The notes: a model not told the origin generated them from the letters alone. 40,734 nt of DNA from Deltaproteobacteria bacterium (GCA_024636215.1 JAGXHL010000091.1:1-40734); one strand, 5' to 3'; shown: positions 16,066 to 26,075, counted from the stretch's first letter. Translations and numbers: made by a program.

Positions 16066-18231
16066 ATGTTGAATAACAAGAGATGGATTCGAGCGCTCCT
16101 GGTAAGCGTCATGTTTTTGCTTACAGGGTTGCTCTTTGCACCAGCACCAATCAACGCATCAGCCCCGGAGTCCAGTCCTGATGAACTGGACCAGAACCGT
16201 GCGCGACTTCTCACCTATGTCCTGAAGCGTCAGGTTGAAAATCATTTTAGCGGCAAAGAGATAGACGACGAGCTCTCTGAGGCGGCTTTTGAGCTTTATA
16301 TCAAGCAACTGGATTATCAGAAACGCTTGTTGCTCGCCGAGGAAGTTGCTCAGCTGGACATTTTTAAGGATCGTATCGACGATGAGGTGCAGAGTGGTCG
16401 GGTGATCCTCGCACCCCTCGCTTTTCGCCTGCTTGGCAACAGCATCTCCCGGGCGGAGAAGATGGTGGAAAATGCCCTGGCGCAACCCTTCTCGTTTGAC
16501 GTCGCTGAAGACTATGAAACGGACCCGGAAAAGCTCGAATTCTGTCAGACCAGAGAGCAACTGGCTGAACGTTGGCGCCTCGAACTCAAGTACCGCACCC
16601 TGAACCGATACCTGAATCTGTTGGAAGATGCAGATATTGAAGACCCTCTCAAGGCTTCGCCGGAGTTACAGAAGGAGAAAGAGCTTGAGGCGCGCGAAAA
16701 GGTGCGCAAGCAGTATCAGGACTATTTCGATCGCATGAAGAAGGAAACCCTACAGGATCATTATGATCGCTACCTCAACGCGTTTTCCCGGGCTTTTGAC
16801 CCGCACACAACCTACATGCCTCCTCAATCAAAAGAGGATTTCGATATCAGTATGCGCGGCTCCCTGGAAGGGATCGGTGCGACCTTGCGCGAAGAGGATG
16901 GCTATATCAAGGTTGTAAAGGTGATCCCCGGAAGCGCGGCTGACAGACAAGGGCAACTGCACGCCGACGATGTTATCCTTGCTGTCGCTCAGGGCAAAGA
17001 CGAACCTGTCGACGTTACGGACATGAGGCTTCGCGATGCTGTCGCTCTGATTCGTGGGGAAAAAGGCACCGAGGTGCGCCTGACCTTGCGTCGTCAGGGC
17101 CTGAAGCCGTTTGTTATTCCGATCGTTCGCGATGTTGTTGTCATTGAAGAGTCTTTTGTGAAGTCGGCGGTGGTCACAGAACCTGATTCCGGTCAACAGT
17201 TCGGATATGTCAAGATTCCCAGTTTTTACAGGGATTTTGAAACAACACGTAACGGCGGCAAAGGTCGAAATTCCACTGATGATGTCAAGGTGGCCCTGAA
17301 AGCTTTTGAAAAAGAGAAAATCTCAGGGTTGATCCTGGACCTTCGCAACAACGGTGGCGGTGCCCTGACTGATGCGGTCGGCGTGGCTGGCCTGTTCCTT
17401 GGCGAAGGGCCAGTTGTGCAGGTTCGTAATGGATCCGGTGACGCTAAAGTTCTGTATAGCTACAACAAGGATATCGCTTATGACGGCCCAATGGTCGTGC
17501 TGATCAATCGGTTCAGTGCTTCTGCCTCAGAAATTGTTGCAGGTGCCCTTCAGGATTATGATCGCGCCATTATCGTCGGTAGTGATCACACCCACGGCAA
17601 GGGAACTGTTCAGGTTATAATGGACCTGGATAAAAGTCTGACATTGAGAAATATGCGTCAATACATGCCTCTAGGTGCTTTGAAAATGACCACCCAGAAA
17701 TTCTACCGGGTCACAGGAGATTCAACCCAGTATCGTGGGGTCGTTCCGGACATTATTCTGCCTGATCAAAGTCGTTACAACGAATACGGTGAACGTTATC
17801 TCGACAACAGCCTGCCTTGGGATCGTATTGACGAAGTTGCACATAAGGAATGGCCGACACTGGATCGTGCCAGCCTTGACAAGAGCAGTCAGGACAGGGT
17901 GGCGAAGAACGAAGACTTTGTTGAGATTGTTCGCATCTCCGAAGCCATGAGAGAACGGATCAAGCAGACCCGCCAGTCCCTGATGCTTGCAGATGTTGTC
18001 AAGGAGAGGCAAGATCTTCAGGGCATGGAGCTGGGTATGCACGGCAACACTGGTGAGCTTGAAGATGAAGAGGACAAGGAAGATCCTGGTGAGACTGAAG
18101 GAACAGACCGTGACCCCACCGAAAAACTGCTTGAGACGATTTTGAAAGATGCTTATGCAAGGGAGGCTATGGCCATCTTGCTTGATCTTGGCAACCAACA
18201 AAAAGAACTGGCCGCCAAGGGATCACAATAA
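16066..18231 (+). CDS. prc: Tail-specific carboxy-terminal protease Prc
   Basis: This 721-residue periplasmic protease of family S41 degrades proteins from non-polar C-termini and affects cell-wall enzymes and lipoproteins. A signal peptide covers about 1-31 (ending INASA). The N-terminal helical domain typical of Prc follows, then a PDZ domain near 265-345 (GIGATLREEDGYIKVVKVIPGSAAD). The protease core has GYVKIPSFY, LDLRNNGGGAL, NRFSASASEI (484-489 contain the serine nucleophile) and HGKGTVQ with Lys512 as the general base. The Prc-specific C-terminal domain (DUF3340-like) ends the protein. An AAGG site lies 9 bases before the ATG. An intrinsic terminator follows. Confidence 0.94.
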   Translation: MLNNKRWIRALLVSVMFLLTGLLFAPAPINASAPESSPDELDQNRARLLTYVLKRQVENHFSGKEIDDELSEAAFELYIKQLDYQKRLLLAEEVAQLDIFKDRIDDEVQSGRVILAPLAFRLLGNSISRAEKMVENALAQPFSFDVAEDYETDPEKLEFCQTREQLAERWRLELKYRTLNRYLNLLEDADIEDPLKASPELQKEKELEAREKVRKQYQDYFDRMKKETLQDHYDRYLNAFSRAFDPHTTYMPPQSKEDFDISMRGSLEGIGATLREEDGYIKVVKVIPGSAADRQGQLHADDVILAVAQGKDEPVDVTDMRLRDAVALIRGEKGTEVRLTLRRQGLKPFVIPIVRDVVVIEESFVKSAVVTEPDSGQQFGYVKIPSFYRDFETTRNGGKGRNSTDDVKVALKAFEKEKISGLILDLRNNGGGALTDAVGVAGLFLGEGPVVQVRNGSGDAKVLYSYNKDIAYDGPMVVLINRFSASASEIVAGALQDYDRAIIVGSDHTHGKGTVQVIMDLDKSLTLRNMRQYMPLGALKMTTQKFYRVTGDSTQYRGVVPDIILPDQSRYNEYGERYLDNSLPWDRIDEVAHKEWPTLDRASLDKSSQDRVAKNEDFVEIVRISEAMRERIKQTRQSLMLADVVKERQDLQGMELGMHGNTGELEDEEDKEDPGETEGTDRDPTEKLLETILKDAYAREAMAILLDLGNQQKELAAKGSQ

Positions 18232-18256
18232 CCCATCGCTCTGTTGTTTCAGACTT

Positions 18257-18292
18257 AAAAGCGGAAGAGCATTGAAGCTCTTCCGCTTTTTT
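18257..18292. terminator. Bidirectional intrinsic terminator between prc and bioD
   Basis: A 14-bp stem (AAAAGCGGAAGAGC at 18257-18270, complement at 18277-18290) closes a six-base loop. T-runs in both directions make it suitable for ending prc on the plus strand and the bioB-bioD transcript on the minus strand, whose last gene stops at 18350. Confidence 0.85.
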
Positions 18293-18349
18293 AAATCTCG
18301 ACCATTTGAAATGAGGACAGGATGTGCCATGAGAGGCGCCGCATTGAAG

Positions 18350-20060
<1,711 letters not shown>

Positions 20061-20090
20061 ATCTCTTAATCTCCACATTTAAAAATCAGG

Positions 20091-20119
20091 ATTATCGACG
20101 ATGAGCCCAGCATTGTCAA
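20091..20119 (-). promoter_or_regulatory. bioB-bioD sigma-70 promoter
   Basis: On the minus strand TTGACA (20119-20114), a 17-base spacer and GATAAT (20096-20091) form a near-consensus promoter. Its -35 box lies inside one arm of the BirA-like operator. Confidence 0.75.
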
Positions 20120-20143
20120 CCTCGTCGTGCAGCGGGTTGACAA
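20113..20143. promoter_or_regulatory. BirA-like biotin operator
   Basis: A perfect 9-bp inverted repeat, TTGTCAACC (20113-20121) and GGTTGACAA (20135-20143), separated by 13 bases, lies 53-83 bases upstream of bioB and overlaps its -35 box. Known BirA operators have TTGT-AACC / GGTT-ACAA arms with a somewhat longer spacer (usually 14-16), so this is a slightly compact version. Biotin-loaded BirA bound here would block RNA polymerase. BirA itself is not in the window. Confidence 0.75.
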
Positions 20144-20184
20144 GCTTGTTTTTACTATACTTGATAATTATGGTACATATTTCG

Positions 20185-20213
20185 TTGACTTGTCGTGTTT
20201 TGGATGATAGAAC
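20185..20213 (+). promoter_or_regulatory. Candidate promoter for the XRE-cupin gene pair
   Basis: TTGACT (20185-20190), a 17-base spacer and TAGAAC (20208-20213) predict a start about 30 bases before the gene at 20251. The interval between this and the bio operator contains the palindrome ACAAGCTTGT (20140-20149). Confidence 0.45.
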
Positions 20214-20250
20214 GTTATTTCATTTCTGACTATATCGGGGCTCAGGTGAC

Positions 20251-20814
20251 ATGGTAAAAAAATTAATAGGTAAAAAACTAAAGGCGACAAGACTCCGTAA
20301 TGACATGACAATACAGGAACTTGCGGAAAGATCAAACGTCTCATCAAATATGATTTCGCGAATAGAACGAGGTCTGACTACCCCTTCGGTCGAGATTATT
20401 GTCAGGCTGGCAAATTCTTTCGGTATGAGCATTAATTATTTCGTGGAAGAGGCGGAAAAGGGTTCTACGCTCGTGCATACCAAGAAGGGCCAGGGTGAAC
20501 CGATCTTCTTCTTCGAAGACAAACATCAGATCATCAGTCTGACTCAAGGTTTGCGTGATCCGAACTTTACTGTCTTCTTCGACACAATAGAGCATAACTG
20601 CAGCAGCGGTGATGGTTGCATGATCCATTCCGGGGAAGAGTTTGCTCTGGTGACGGAAGGGATGCTGGAGTTTGTTGTTGACGATGAGAGATATGTTCTG
20701 GAAGAGGGGGATTCGATCGTTTTCAAGGCTTCTCTCCCTCATCGTTGGCGTAATTTACACCAGGGTAAAACCCATGTCCTGTGGGTTGTGTCTCCAGCAC
20801 CGAGTCTGAACTGA
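20251..20814 (+). CDS. XRE-family regulator with C-terminal cupin domain (copy 1)
   Basis: This 187-residue transcription factor has an N-terminal helix-turn-helix (about 5-62: KKLKATRLRNDMTIQELAER and NVSSNMISRIERG) and a cupin_2 domain at about 105-185 (MIHSGEEFALVTEGMLEFVV, LEEGDSIVFKASLPHRWRN). Such proteins bind DNA as dimers, with the cupin as a sensor for a small molecule; the ligand is unknown here. It is 40 bases upstream of a paralogue with a nearly identical DNA-binding region. The first two residues start directly after a CAGGTGAC ribosome region. Confidence 0.88.
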   Translation: MVKKLIGKKLKATRLRNDMTIQELAERSNVSSNMISRIERGLTTPSVEIIVRLANSFGMSINYFVEEAEKGSTLVHTKKGQGEPIFFFEDKHQIISLTQGLRDPNFTVFFDTIEHNCSSGDGCMIHSGEEFALVTEGMLEFVVDDERYVLEEGDSIVFKASLPHRWRNLHQGKTHVLWVVSPAPSLN

Positions 20815-20854
20815 ATCCTGACCTGCCACTATCTGCAACCAAGAGAATTCTGCT

Positions 20855-21421
20855 ATGAAATTGAAGAAAATCGTCGGCAAGAAGTTGAAGGCAATCCGCC
20901 TTAAAAACAACATGACTATTCAAGACCTTGCGGCACAGTCCAACGTCTCTTCGAATATGATTTCCAGGGTTGAACGTGGCTTGACGATCCCTTCAGTGGA
21001 AATTCTTATGAAACTTGCTACGGTTTTTGACAAGAGCATCAATTACTTTGTTGAGGAAGTTTCTACGTCCCATGAGATTGTCTTCTCCACTACGGGGAAG
21101 CGTGACACCACTGTCTATGATGATGAAAACAATATGCATACCGAGTCCTACACTTCGGGGCTTCGCGATCCACAGTTCATGTCTTTTCTGTGTACTGTGC
21201 CAAAAGGAGGAACCAGCGGTCAACAGAACATGTATCACCCAGGAGATGAGCTGATTGTGTTACTCGAAGGCCAACTCAAGGTGACGATCGCTGCCGAGGA
21301 ATACACCCTTTCCGCCGGCGACAGCCTGTCTTTCAAATCTCATCTTCCGCACCGATGGGACAATGTCGGCGTGGATGACGCACGTATCATCTGGACCTTG
21401 TCTCCCTTCACAACTATTTGA
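20855..21421 (+). CDS. XRE-family regulator with C-terminal cupin domain (copy 2)
   Basis: This 188-residue paralogue of the preceding gene has the same architecture: HTH at about 6-63, cupin at about 107-185 with MYHPGDELIVLLEGQLKV and SAGDSLSFKSHLPHRWDN. The HTH regions match at most positions (KKLKA-x-RL-x-N-x-MTIQ-x-LA and SNVSSNMISR-x-ERGLT-x-PSVEI), while residues 70-105 differ strongly. The pair therefore probably recognises the same or similar operators but responds to different signals, or works as a heterodimer. They probably arose by tandem duplication. Confidence 0.88.
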   Translation: MKLKKIVGKKLKAIRLKNNMTIQDLAAQSNVSSNMISRVERGLTIPSVEILMKLATVFDKSINYFVEEVSTSHEIVFSTTGKRDTTVYDDENNMHTESYTSGLRDPQFMSFLCTVPKGGTSGQQNMYHPGDELIVLLEGQLKVTIAAEEYTLSAGDSLSFKSHLPHRWDNVGVDDARIIWTLSPFTTI

Positions 21422-21481
21422 TTCCTGAGCAATATCACTCCAGCTAAAGGCCACAACCATTTGAAAATACAGGTTGATGGC

Positions 21482-21509
21482 TTGACAGCGCATAATGGCA
21501 CAGTAATAT
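21482..21509 (+). promoter_or_regulatory. Candidate promoter for the IHF/HU gene
   Basis: TTGACA (21482-21487), 16 bases and TAATAT (21504-21509) lie about 85 bases before the start at 21594. A TATAAT at 21513-21518 is an alternative -10 with no well placed -35. The gap 21422-21593 holds nothing else that I can name. Confidence 0.5.
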
Positions 21510-21593
21510 AAGTATAATTTGCTCGGTTGCCAAGACATGTCAGGTTCTCTGGTGCCTGCAAACAAACTTAGTGCGTTGTTACTGGAGGTATAC

Positions 21594-21875
21594 ATGAATA
21601 AATCAGAACTGGTCGAAGCTTTGGCCGCTCGTAACGCTCTGACGTACAAAAAATCTGAAGAGATCGTCAATATTATCTTTGACTCTATGGCAGAGACTTT
21701 AACCTCGGGTGGTCGCATAGAAATCCGCGGTTTTGGCAGCTTTGTCGTCAAGGATTACCATGCGTATATGGGGCGCAATCCAAAAACCGGTGAAGTGATT
21801 CAGGTGAAACCCAAGAAACTACCTTTTTTCAAGGTTGGTAAGGAATTGCGCGACAAGGTCAACAGCAAAGACTGA
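21594..21875 (+). CDS. ihfB: IHF/HU-family DNA-binding protein (IhfB-like)
   Basis: This 93-residue nucleoid protein bends DNA and supports recombination, replication and sigma-54 promoter activation. It begins MNKSELVEALAARNALT and has the flank-arm signature RIEIRGFGSFVVKDYHAYMG followed by GRNPKTGE. The IhfB assignment (rather than HU) rests on the MNKSELV start and the R-x-GRNPKTG context; a subunit call by eye is not secure. The start at 21594 has a strong GGAGG site, whereas the frame opens upstream without one. A terminator follows, so it is monocistronic. Confidence 0.88.
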   Translation: MNKSELVEALAARNALTYKKSEEIVNIIFDSMAETLTSGGRIEIRGFGSFVVKDYHAYMGRNPKTGEVIQVKPKKLPFFKVGKELRDKVNSKD

Positions 21876-21902
21876 TCCAACCAATCTGTCTAATAACAGC
21901 AT

Positions 21903-21945
21903 AAAGACCGGAAAACATTCAGCGTTTTCCCGGTCTTTTTTTTTA
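21903..21945 (+). terminator. Intrinsic terminator after ihfB
   Basis: AAGACCGG (21904-21911) pairs with CCGGTCTT (21930-21937). The stem continues as AAAAC with GTTTT across one bulged C, and a run of eight or more T follows. The remaining gap to 22113 contains no gene. Confidence 0.88.
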
Positions 21946-22113
21946 CCCTGTTTTGTGAAGCGTTGCTTCGCTCATGGTGGCTTGTCTAAGATACTGTAAT
22001 TAAAGGCTATTCGATTGTTCTGAGGATTCTTCCTGGATCTGTTTTAAATGGCACGATAATTGATAGTTGATTAGTTGGTTTAACTGGTGGAATCAAAAAG
22101 GATTTTCTTTTTT

Positions 22114-22638
22114 ATGATACTCAAGCACAAAGGAGTTGCTCCGCAACTCGCGAAATCAGCTTTTCTGGCTCCTGGTGCTTGTGTTATCGGTGATGTTCAT
22201 ATCGGTCAAGAAAGCAGTCTCTGGTTTAATGTGATTGTCCGGGGGGACGTCAATTTTATCCGCATCGGTGATCGGACCAACATTCAGGATGGCACAGTTA
22301 TTCATGTAACCCGTGAAACACACCCGACGTTTATCGGCAACGATGTTTCGGTAGGGCATAGTGTGACGCTTCACGGTTGCACCATCCATGACAAATGTCT
22401 GATCGGCATAGGGGCCATTGTTCTGGACGGGGCGGAGATTGGTCTGTCTTCTTTGGTTGCCGCCGGCACAGTCGTCGCGCCAGGAACAAGGATTCCGCCG
22501 CGGTCACTGGTTATGGGCAGTCCCGGTCGCGTTAAAAGAGAACTGACCGAGGAGGAATGTGCAAACATCCATTCCATAGCCGATCGCTACACCGCGTATC
22601 AGGAAGACTATCGCACCCAAGTGGAAAGGATAGCTTGA
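22114..22638 (+). CDS. Gamma-class carbonic anhydrase-like protein (YrdA/CaiE family)
   Basis: This 174-residue left-handed beta-helix (hexapeptide repeat) protein probably forms a trimer with Zn at subunit interfaces. The family metal ligands are present: His64, His82 and His87 (TVIHV and GHSVTLHG). Conserved Arg44, Asp46, Asn56, Gln58 and Asp59 are in place (VRGDV, NIQDG). Not all such proteins are active anhydrases. The ATG at 22114 is used because the preceding GTG (22087) gives an atypical hydrophobic extension; AAGGA lies 11 bases upstream. The OmpA gene that follows starts 66 bases after its stop. Confidence 0.9.
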   Translation: MILKHKGVAPQLAKSAFLAPGACVIGDVHIGQESSLWFNVIVRGDVNFIRIGDRTNIQDGTVIHVTRETHPTFIGNDVSVGHSVTLHGCTIHDKCLIGIGAIVLDGAEIGLSSLVAAGTVVAPGTRIPPRSLVMGSPGRVKRELTEEECANIHSIADRYTAYQEDYRTQVERIA

Positions 22639-22703
22639 TTTTGTCCTCACGCGATGGTAGAAAAGCAACGATTTTGAACCCCCGCAAAGGTACTCCACGG
22701 TCT

Positions 22704-24329
22704 ATGTCCCGTTTTATATTTTACCTCGGTCTGTTTGCACTTTCCTTCCTGCTGTTCGCTGGATCAGCCTACGCGACTTCAAGTCAGAATGGCGAGACCG
22801 GTTTAATTTCCCAACCAACCGCCCAAACCCTTAATGAAGGTAATATTTGTGTCGGTATCTGGGCAAACTGCTCCGATGGCAAAGACATCCCTTCGGCCAA
22901 AGCCGGAGGCAGTGCGATGATTGTGCCTACGACACTCACCATGGGCCTTGGTACGTTCATGGAGGTCTACGGAAGCTATCCGAACCTGCTTTTTAACGGC
23001 GACGAGGATGTCAGCGGTCGCGGCTTTGCCAATGCAGGAGCCAAGTTTCGCGTCTACGGCAAACGTGCTGATAAGTTTCGACTTGCTTTTGATCTGCAGG
23101 GCCGACGCTCTATTTCTGACAACCCTGATCTTGACGGCCTCACCGATTATGTCACCCGTTTTATCGCCACGATCAAAACCGAGAACTTTGGATTTCACGC
23201 CAATGCCGGCTACGCAATCAACGATTCATCTGACCTGGCGGATTATGATGATCAAATTCTGCTTGGTGGTGGCGTCGAATATGCTCTGGCAACCCGCCTG
23301 CGCCTGATTTCCGAGGTCTCTTACGAAACTGAAAAGATCTCAGGTCAGGATTCTCCTGCTGATGTGACCGTCGGTCTGCAGTATTACGTCACTCCACACC
23401 TGACGATGAATCTTGCCGGGAGTGTCGCCTTGTCGGATGCCAGTCCCGATTGGCGCCTGTTGCTCGGTCTGACGACTTGTCAGGGCGTTGGCACTTTCAA
23501 TAGACCGGTTGCCAAACTGGTTGACCCGGATGACCTGATCGAAGAACCCGATACCCCTCCTGTCAAGGTCAGCAAGATCAGAGCTTTGACGCCACTTCTC
23601 GGCAAGATTGCCATCTCCGAGTCACCGATCAGTCACCTGGAAGTTCCCATCCAGAACCCGAATCAAGTCCTTATGATCAACCCTTCGGATAGATTGCAGA
23701 CACCGGGCCTCAGCCCTCTCGGCGCCTCGGCCATCAGTCCGATGGGCGGAATAGCCAAATCAGCTAAAACAAATCTTCCGGACAAGCCTTTCCCGGCCAA
23801 AGTCAGTCGTATGTTTCGTTTTCCTGAGATGACCTATGCTTTTAACCAGTGGGACCTCTCCGATGAAGGAAGAAAGTCCATATCTCTGGTTGTTGAAGAG
23901 TTGCGCAATGACAAGAAATTTTTCATCGTCAGTATAGAAGGTCACACCGACGATGTCGGTTCTGAAAGTTACAACCAGCTGCTCTCCTTCAGACGAGCTG
24001 TTGCAGCCGCGACCCACATGGTCCTGCGTGACGGCTTTGATCCTGCCCGGATTTTTGTTAAGGGTTACGGTGAGAGCCGTCCGCTGGGTGATAATGCAAA
24101 TGATGAAGGACGTGCCCGTAACCGTCGAGTTGAACTGCTTATTCTTGTCCCTGAAGGCTATGAAGGCATAGAGGTGGACTCTAATAACTCTCAAGGCAGT
24201 GATAGCGCTATGCTGCAAAAGGGGCCTGCGATCGACCCGCTTGCAATCGAACAGGCCATCATGGAAAAAACCGGCGCAGAAACAGCCCGGCCCGCAGGAA
24301 CCTTCAGTCAAATCGATGGAGCCAAGTAA
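22704..24329 (+). CDS. Outer-membrane protein with beta-barrel-like region and OmpA domain
   Basis: This 541-residue exported protein has a signal peptide ending near residue 25 (GSAYA-TS). Residues about 35-255 have alternating strands and a terminal aromatic pattern (FMEVYGSYPN, KFRVYGKRADKFRLAF, TVGLQYYVTPHLTMNLAGS), as in outer-membrane barrels. A Pro/Ser-rich linker follows. An OmpA peptidoglycan-binding domain covers about 375-485 (YAFNQWDLSDEG, IEGHTDDVGSESYNQLLSFRR, GYGESRPLGDNANDEGRARNRRVEL). The last 35 residues carry a tail, AIDPLAIEQAIMEKTGAE, repeated in the next protein. The start was chosen for the signal peptide; the upstream reading frame is open back to 22557. The next gene starts 37 bases after its stop. 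Confidence 0.85.
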   Translation: MSRFIFYLGLFALSFLLFAGSAYATSSQNGETGLISQPTAQTLNEGNICVGIWANCSDGKDIPSAKAGGSAMIVPTTLTMGLGTFMEVYGSYPNLLFNGDEDVSGRGFANAGAKFRVYGKRADKFRLAFDLQGRRSISDNPDLDGLTDYVTRFIATIKTENFGFHANAGYAINDSSDLADYDDQILLGGGVEYALATRLRLISEVSYETEKISGQDSPADVTVGLQYYVTPHLTMNLAGSVALSDASPDWRLLLGLTTCQGVGTFNRPVAKLVDPDDLIEEPDTPPVKVSKIRALTPLLGKIAISESPISHLEVPIQNPNQVLMINPSDRLQTPGLSPLGASAISPMGGIAKSAKTNLPDKPFPAKVSRMFRFPEMTYAFNQWDLSDEGRKSISLVVEELRNDKKFFIVSIEGHTDDVGSESYNQLLSFRRAVAAATHMVLRDGFDPARIFVKGYGESRPLGDNANDEGRARNRRVELLILVPEGYEGIEVDSNNSQGSDSAMLQKGPAIDPLAIEQAIMEKTGAETARPAGTFSQIDGAK

Positions 24330-24366
24330 AATAATGAGAGGAAACGGCAGCAAACAGGGGGTAACT

Positions 24367-25488
24367 GTGCGGACTTTAATATTATTATTGGCTTTGACAA
24401 TTTTTGTTGGCGGTCCGGCTTTGGCCGGTGGATCGACCGATTTTGAGAACTTTATCAATACACGAGAAGTTCTTGCGACTCTCTATTTTGATGCCAATGC
24501 CGACGCATTGTCGGTGACCGAACGAAATCGTTTGGCCGATACGATTCAGCAGTTGCGCAAAATCCAAAAAAGTGGTCGCATGATTCGTGTTGAAGGTTTT
24601 TCCAGCAGGGAAGGCGACCAGGAAAAGAATTTTATCCTTTCTTTTTTCCGTGCCCGTTCTGTTGCCGATATCATCGAAGCTGAAGGGTTGGCCTCCGCAA
24701 TTACTCTGACCGGATATGGTGATTTAAGGGCAGGTTCAACGGATCACGCCAAGGAGCGCAGGGTTGAAATCGCTTCGTATGTCCAACCGGTTGGTATGAA
24801 GCGAGTCAAGGTTGCCGACAATCAAGTTGATCCAGCGACTTTTTCCAATAATTCTGAACAGATCAGGCAGAAGACACTGACAATCGATCCCTATCGACTT
24901 GATCAGGCGATCAGAAGCAAGGTTGCTGATCAAGGTGGCTTTGCTGAACAACAGGCTGAGCCCGATGACAGCCAGCAGCCAAATCTCAGCAAAACACCAA
25001 ATCTCAGCAAAACACAAGAACAGCTTCAGAAAGAAGATCTTGAGCGTGGCTACAGTATTTGGCGTCAGAAAGTTGCCCCTGACAAGCCGCAAAAGGTCGT
25101 CCAGACCCCCGGCAATGATCTGAATCATGGCTTCACTCAGTATATTAAGTCTGTTACGTCTGGCACTTCTCGTGGCCTGACTCAAGCGCAAAAGTCTGAT
25201 GATGAACTGCAACGCGGCTACAGCCAGTCTGCGGAAACCACCAGCCAGGCAAGCTCTCCCGGTCTGACCCGGTCGAAAAAGTCTGATGATGAGCTGCAGC
25301 GTGGTTACAGCCAGTTGGAAAAAGCCACAATACCCGATTCTGCCCCCGGGGTGACCATGCTCATGCCGAATCAGTTCCCTGTTATCGATGCCCTGATGAT
25401 AGAGCAGGCCATCATGGAAAAAATCGGTGTTGAGCCGACAGTCCCTTCCGGTGCCGTATCACAGATCGATCTGAATTATCAGCAATAG
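24367..25488 (+). CDS. OmpA-domain protein with repeated motif and shared C-terminal tail
   Basis: This 373-residue exported protein starts at GTG 24367, chosen because a GGGGG ribosome site lies just upstream and the signal peptide begins there (RTLILLLALTIFVGGPALA). An ATG at 24334 or 24316 is possible. The OmpA-like domain covers about 26-141 (LYFDANADALSVTERNRLAD, VEGFSSREGDQEKN, RVEIASY). The C-terminal 230 residues are hydrophilic and built from motif copies: four times a D/E-x-L-x-x-G-Y/F-S/T motif (about residues 223-320, spaced 27-30 residues), an internal IDPYRLDQAIRSK (172-190) and the terminal IDALMIEQAIMEKIGVE (339-356). It probably acts in the periplasm on peptidoglycan; its partner is unknown. 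It has no barrel region. Confidence 0.8.
   Translation: MRTLILLLALTIFVGGPALAGGSTDFENFINTREVLATLYFDANADALSVTERNRLADTIQQLRKIQKSGRMIRVEGFSSREGDQEKNFILSFFRARSVADIIEAEGLASAITLTGYGDLRAGSTDHAKERRVEIASYVQPVGMKRVKVADNQVDPATFSNNSEQIRQKTLTIDPYRLDQAIRSKVADQGGFAEQQAEPDDSQQPNLSKTPNLSKTQEQLQKEDLERGYSIWRQKVAPDKPQKVVQTPGNDLNHGFTQYIKSVTSGTSRGLTQAQKSDDELQRGYSQSAETTSQASSPGLTRSKKSDDELQRGYSQLEKATIPDSAPGVTMLMPNQFPVIDALMIEQAIMEKIGVEPTVPSGAVSQIDLNYQQ
25174..25347 (+). repeat. In-frame tandem repeat, 2 units of 87 bases
   Basis: Two adjoining 87-base units (25174-25260 and 25261-25347) encode 29-residue units starting GLT and containing an identical KSDDELQRGYSQ core. They diverge at the third codon base and in their last 10 residues, so the duplication is not recent. 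Two more degenerate copies of the core lie upstream at about 25030 and 25111. A shorter direct repeat encoding PNLSKT lies at about 24980-25015. Confidence 0.85.
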
Positions 25489-25577
25489 GTGTGACCATCC
25501 GGTGTGTATATGTTATGCTTTCAGCGTTGCAGTCATATTGTCAACTGCTGAGCTGAGACAAAGGGAAAACTGTCATT

Positions 25578-26054
25578 ATGGTAACAGTGCAAGACTTCGC
25601 GGCAATCAAAAAGAGTGTCATGCTTCATGGCTTCACTGACGATGATTTAAGCAAGCTGGCGGTTTTTTGCGAAATGCGTGAGATGAGCGAAAGCACCACC
25701 GTCTTCATCGAGAACATGCCAGGTGAAGCTCTCTTCCTGATCAAATCGGGCACGGTCCGGATTTCCAAGATGTTTGCCGAGGGTGATGAGAAAACACTGG
25801 TTGTCATCGGACCTGAAGATATTTTCGGCGAGATGGCAGTCATTGACGGTTTGCCGCGTTCCGCAACCGCTCGTGTTGCGGAAGATGCCCAGCTGATCAG
25901 TCTCAAGAAGAATAATTTCGAACGACTTTGTGCAGAAGATGCCGCATTGGCCCTGAAACTGCTCAGCAATATAGTCAGGGTCTTCAGTCAACGTGTTCGC
26001 GAGTCCAGCGAGGAATATCGGGACATGTTGATCTATTCGATGCAAAAATCCTGA
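25578..26054 (+). CDS. Cyclic nucleotide-binding domain protein without HTH
   Basis: This 158-residue protein is essentially one CRP/cNMP-binding domain (about 12-125): FIENMPGEALFLIKSGTVRI, FGEMAVIDGLPRSATARV with the phosphate-binding cassette FGE-x6-PRSATA, then a helical C-terminus. Unlike CRP/FNR it stops after the dimer helix and has no DNA-binding domain, so it cannot act as a classical regulator alone. It may relay a cAMP or other nucleotide signal to a protein partner. A GGGA ribosome region lies about 11 bases upstream. It starts 90 bases after the OmpA gene and is followed after 21 bases by a lipoprotein gene. Confidence 0.85.
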   Translation: MVTVQDFAAIKKSVMLHGFTDDDLSKLAVFCEMREMSESTTVFIENMPGEALFLIKSGTVRISKMFAEGDEKTLVVIGPEDIFGEMAVIDGLPRSATARVAEDAQLISLKKNNFERLCAEDAALALKLLSNIVRVFSQRVRESSEEYRDMLIYSMQKS

Positions 26055-26075
26055 ATACTGATGCGGAGTACAGCT

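Noticed and set aside
22049..22064. Sigma-54-like TGGCAC-N5-TTGAT
   Set aside because: The essential GC of the -12 element is replaced by GA, so it is not a convincing sigma-54 promoter.
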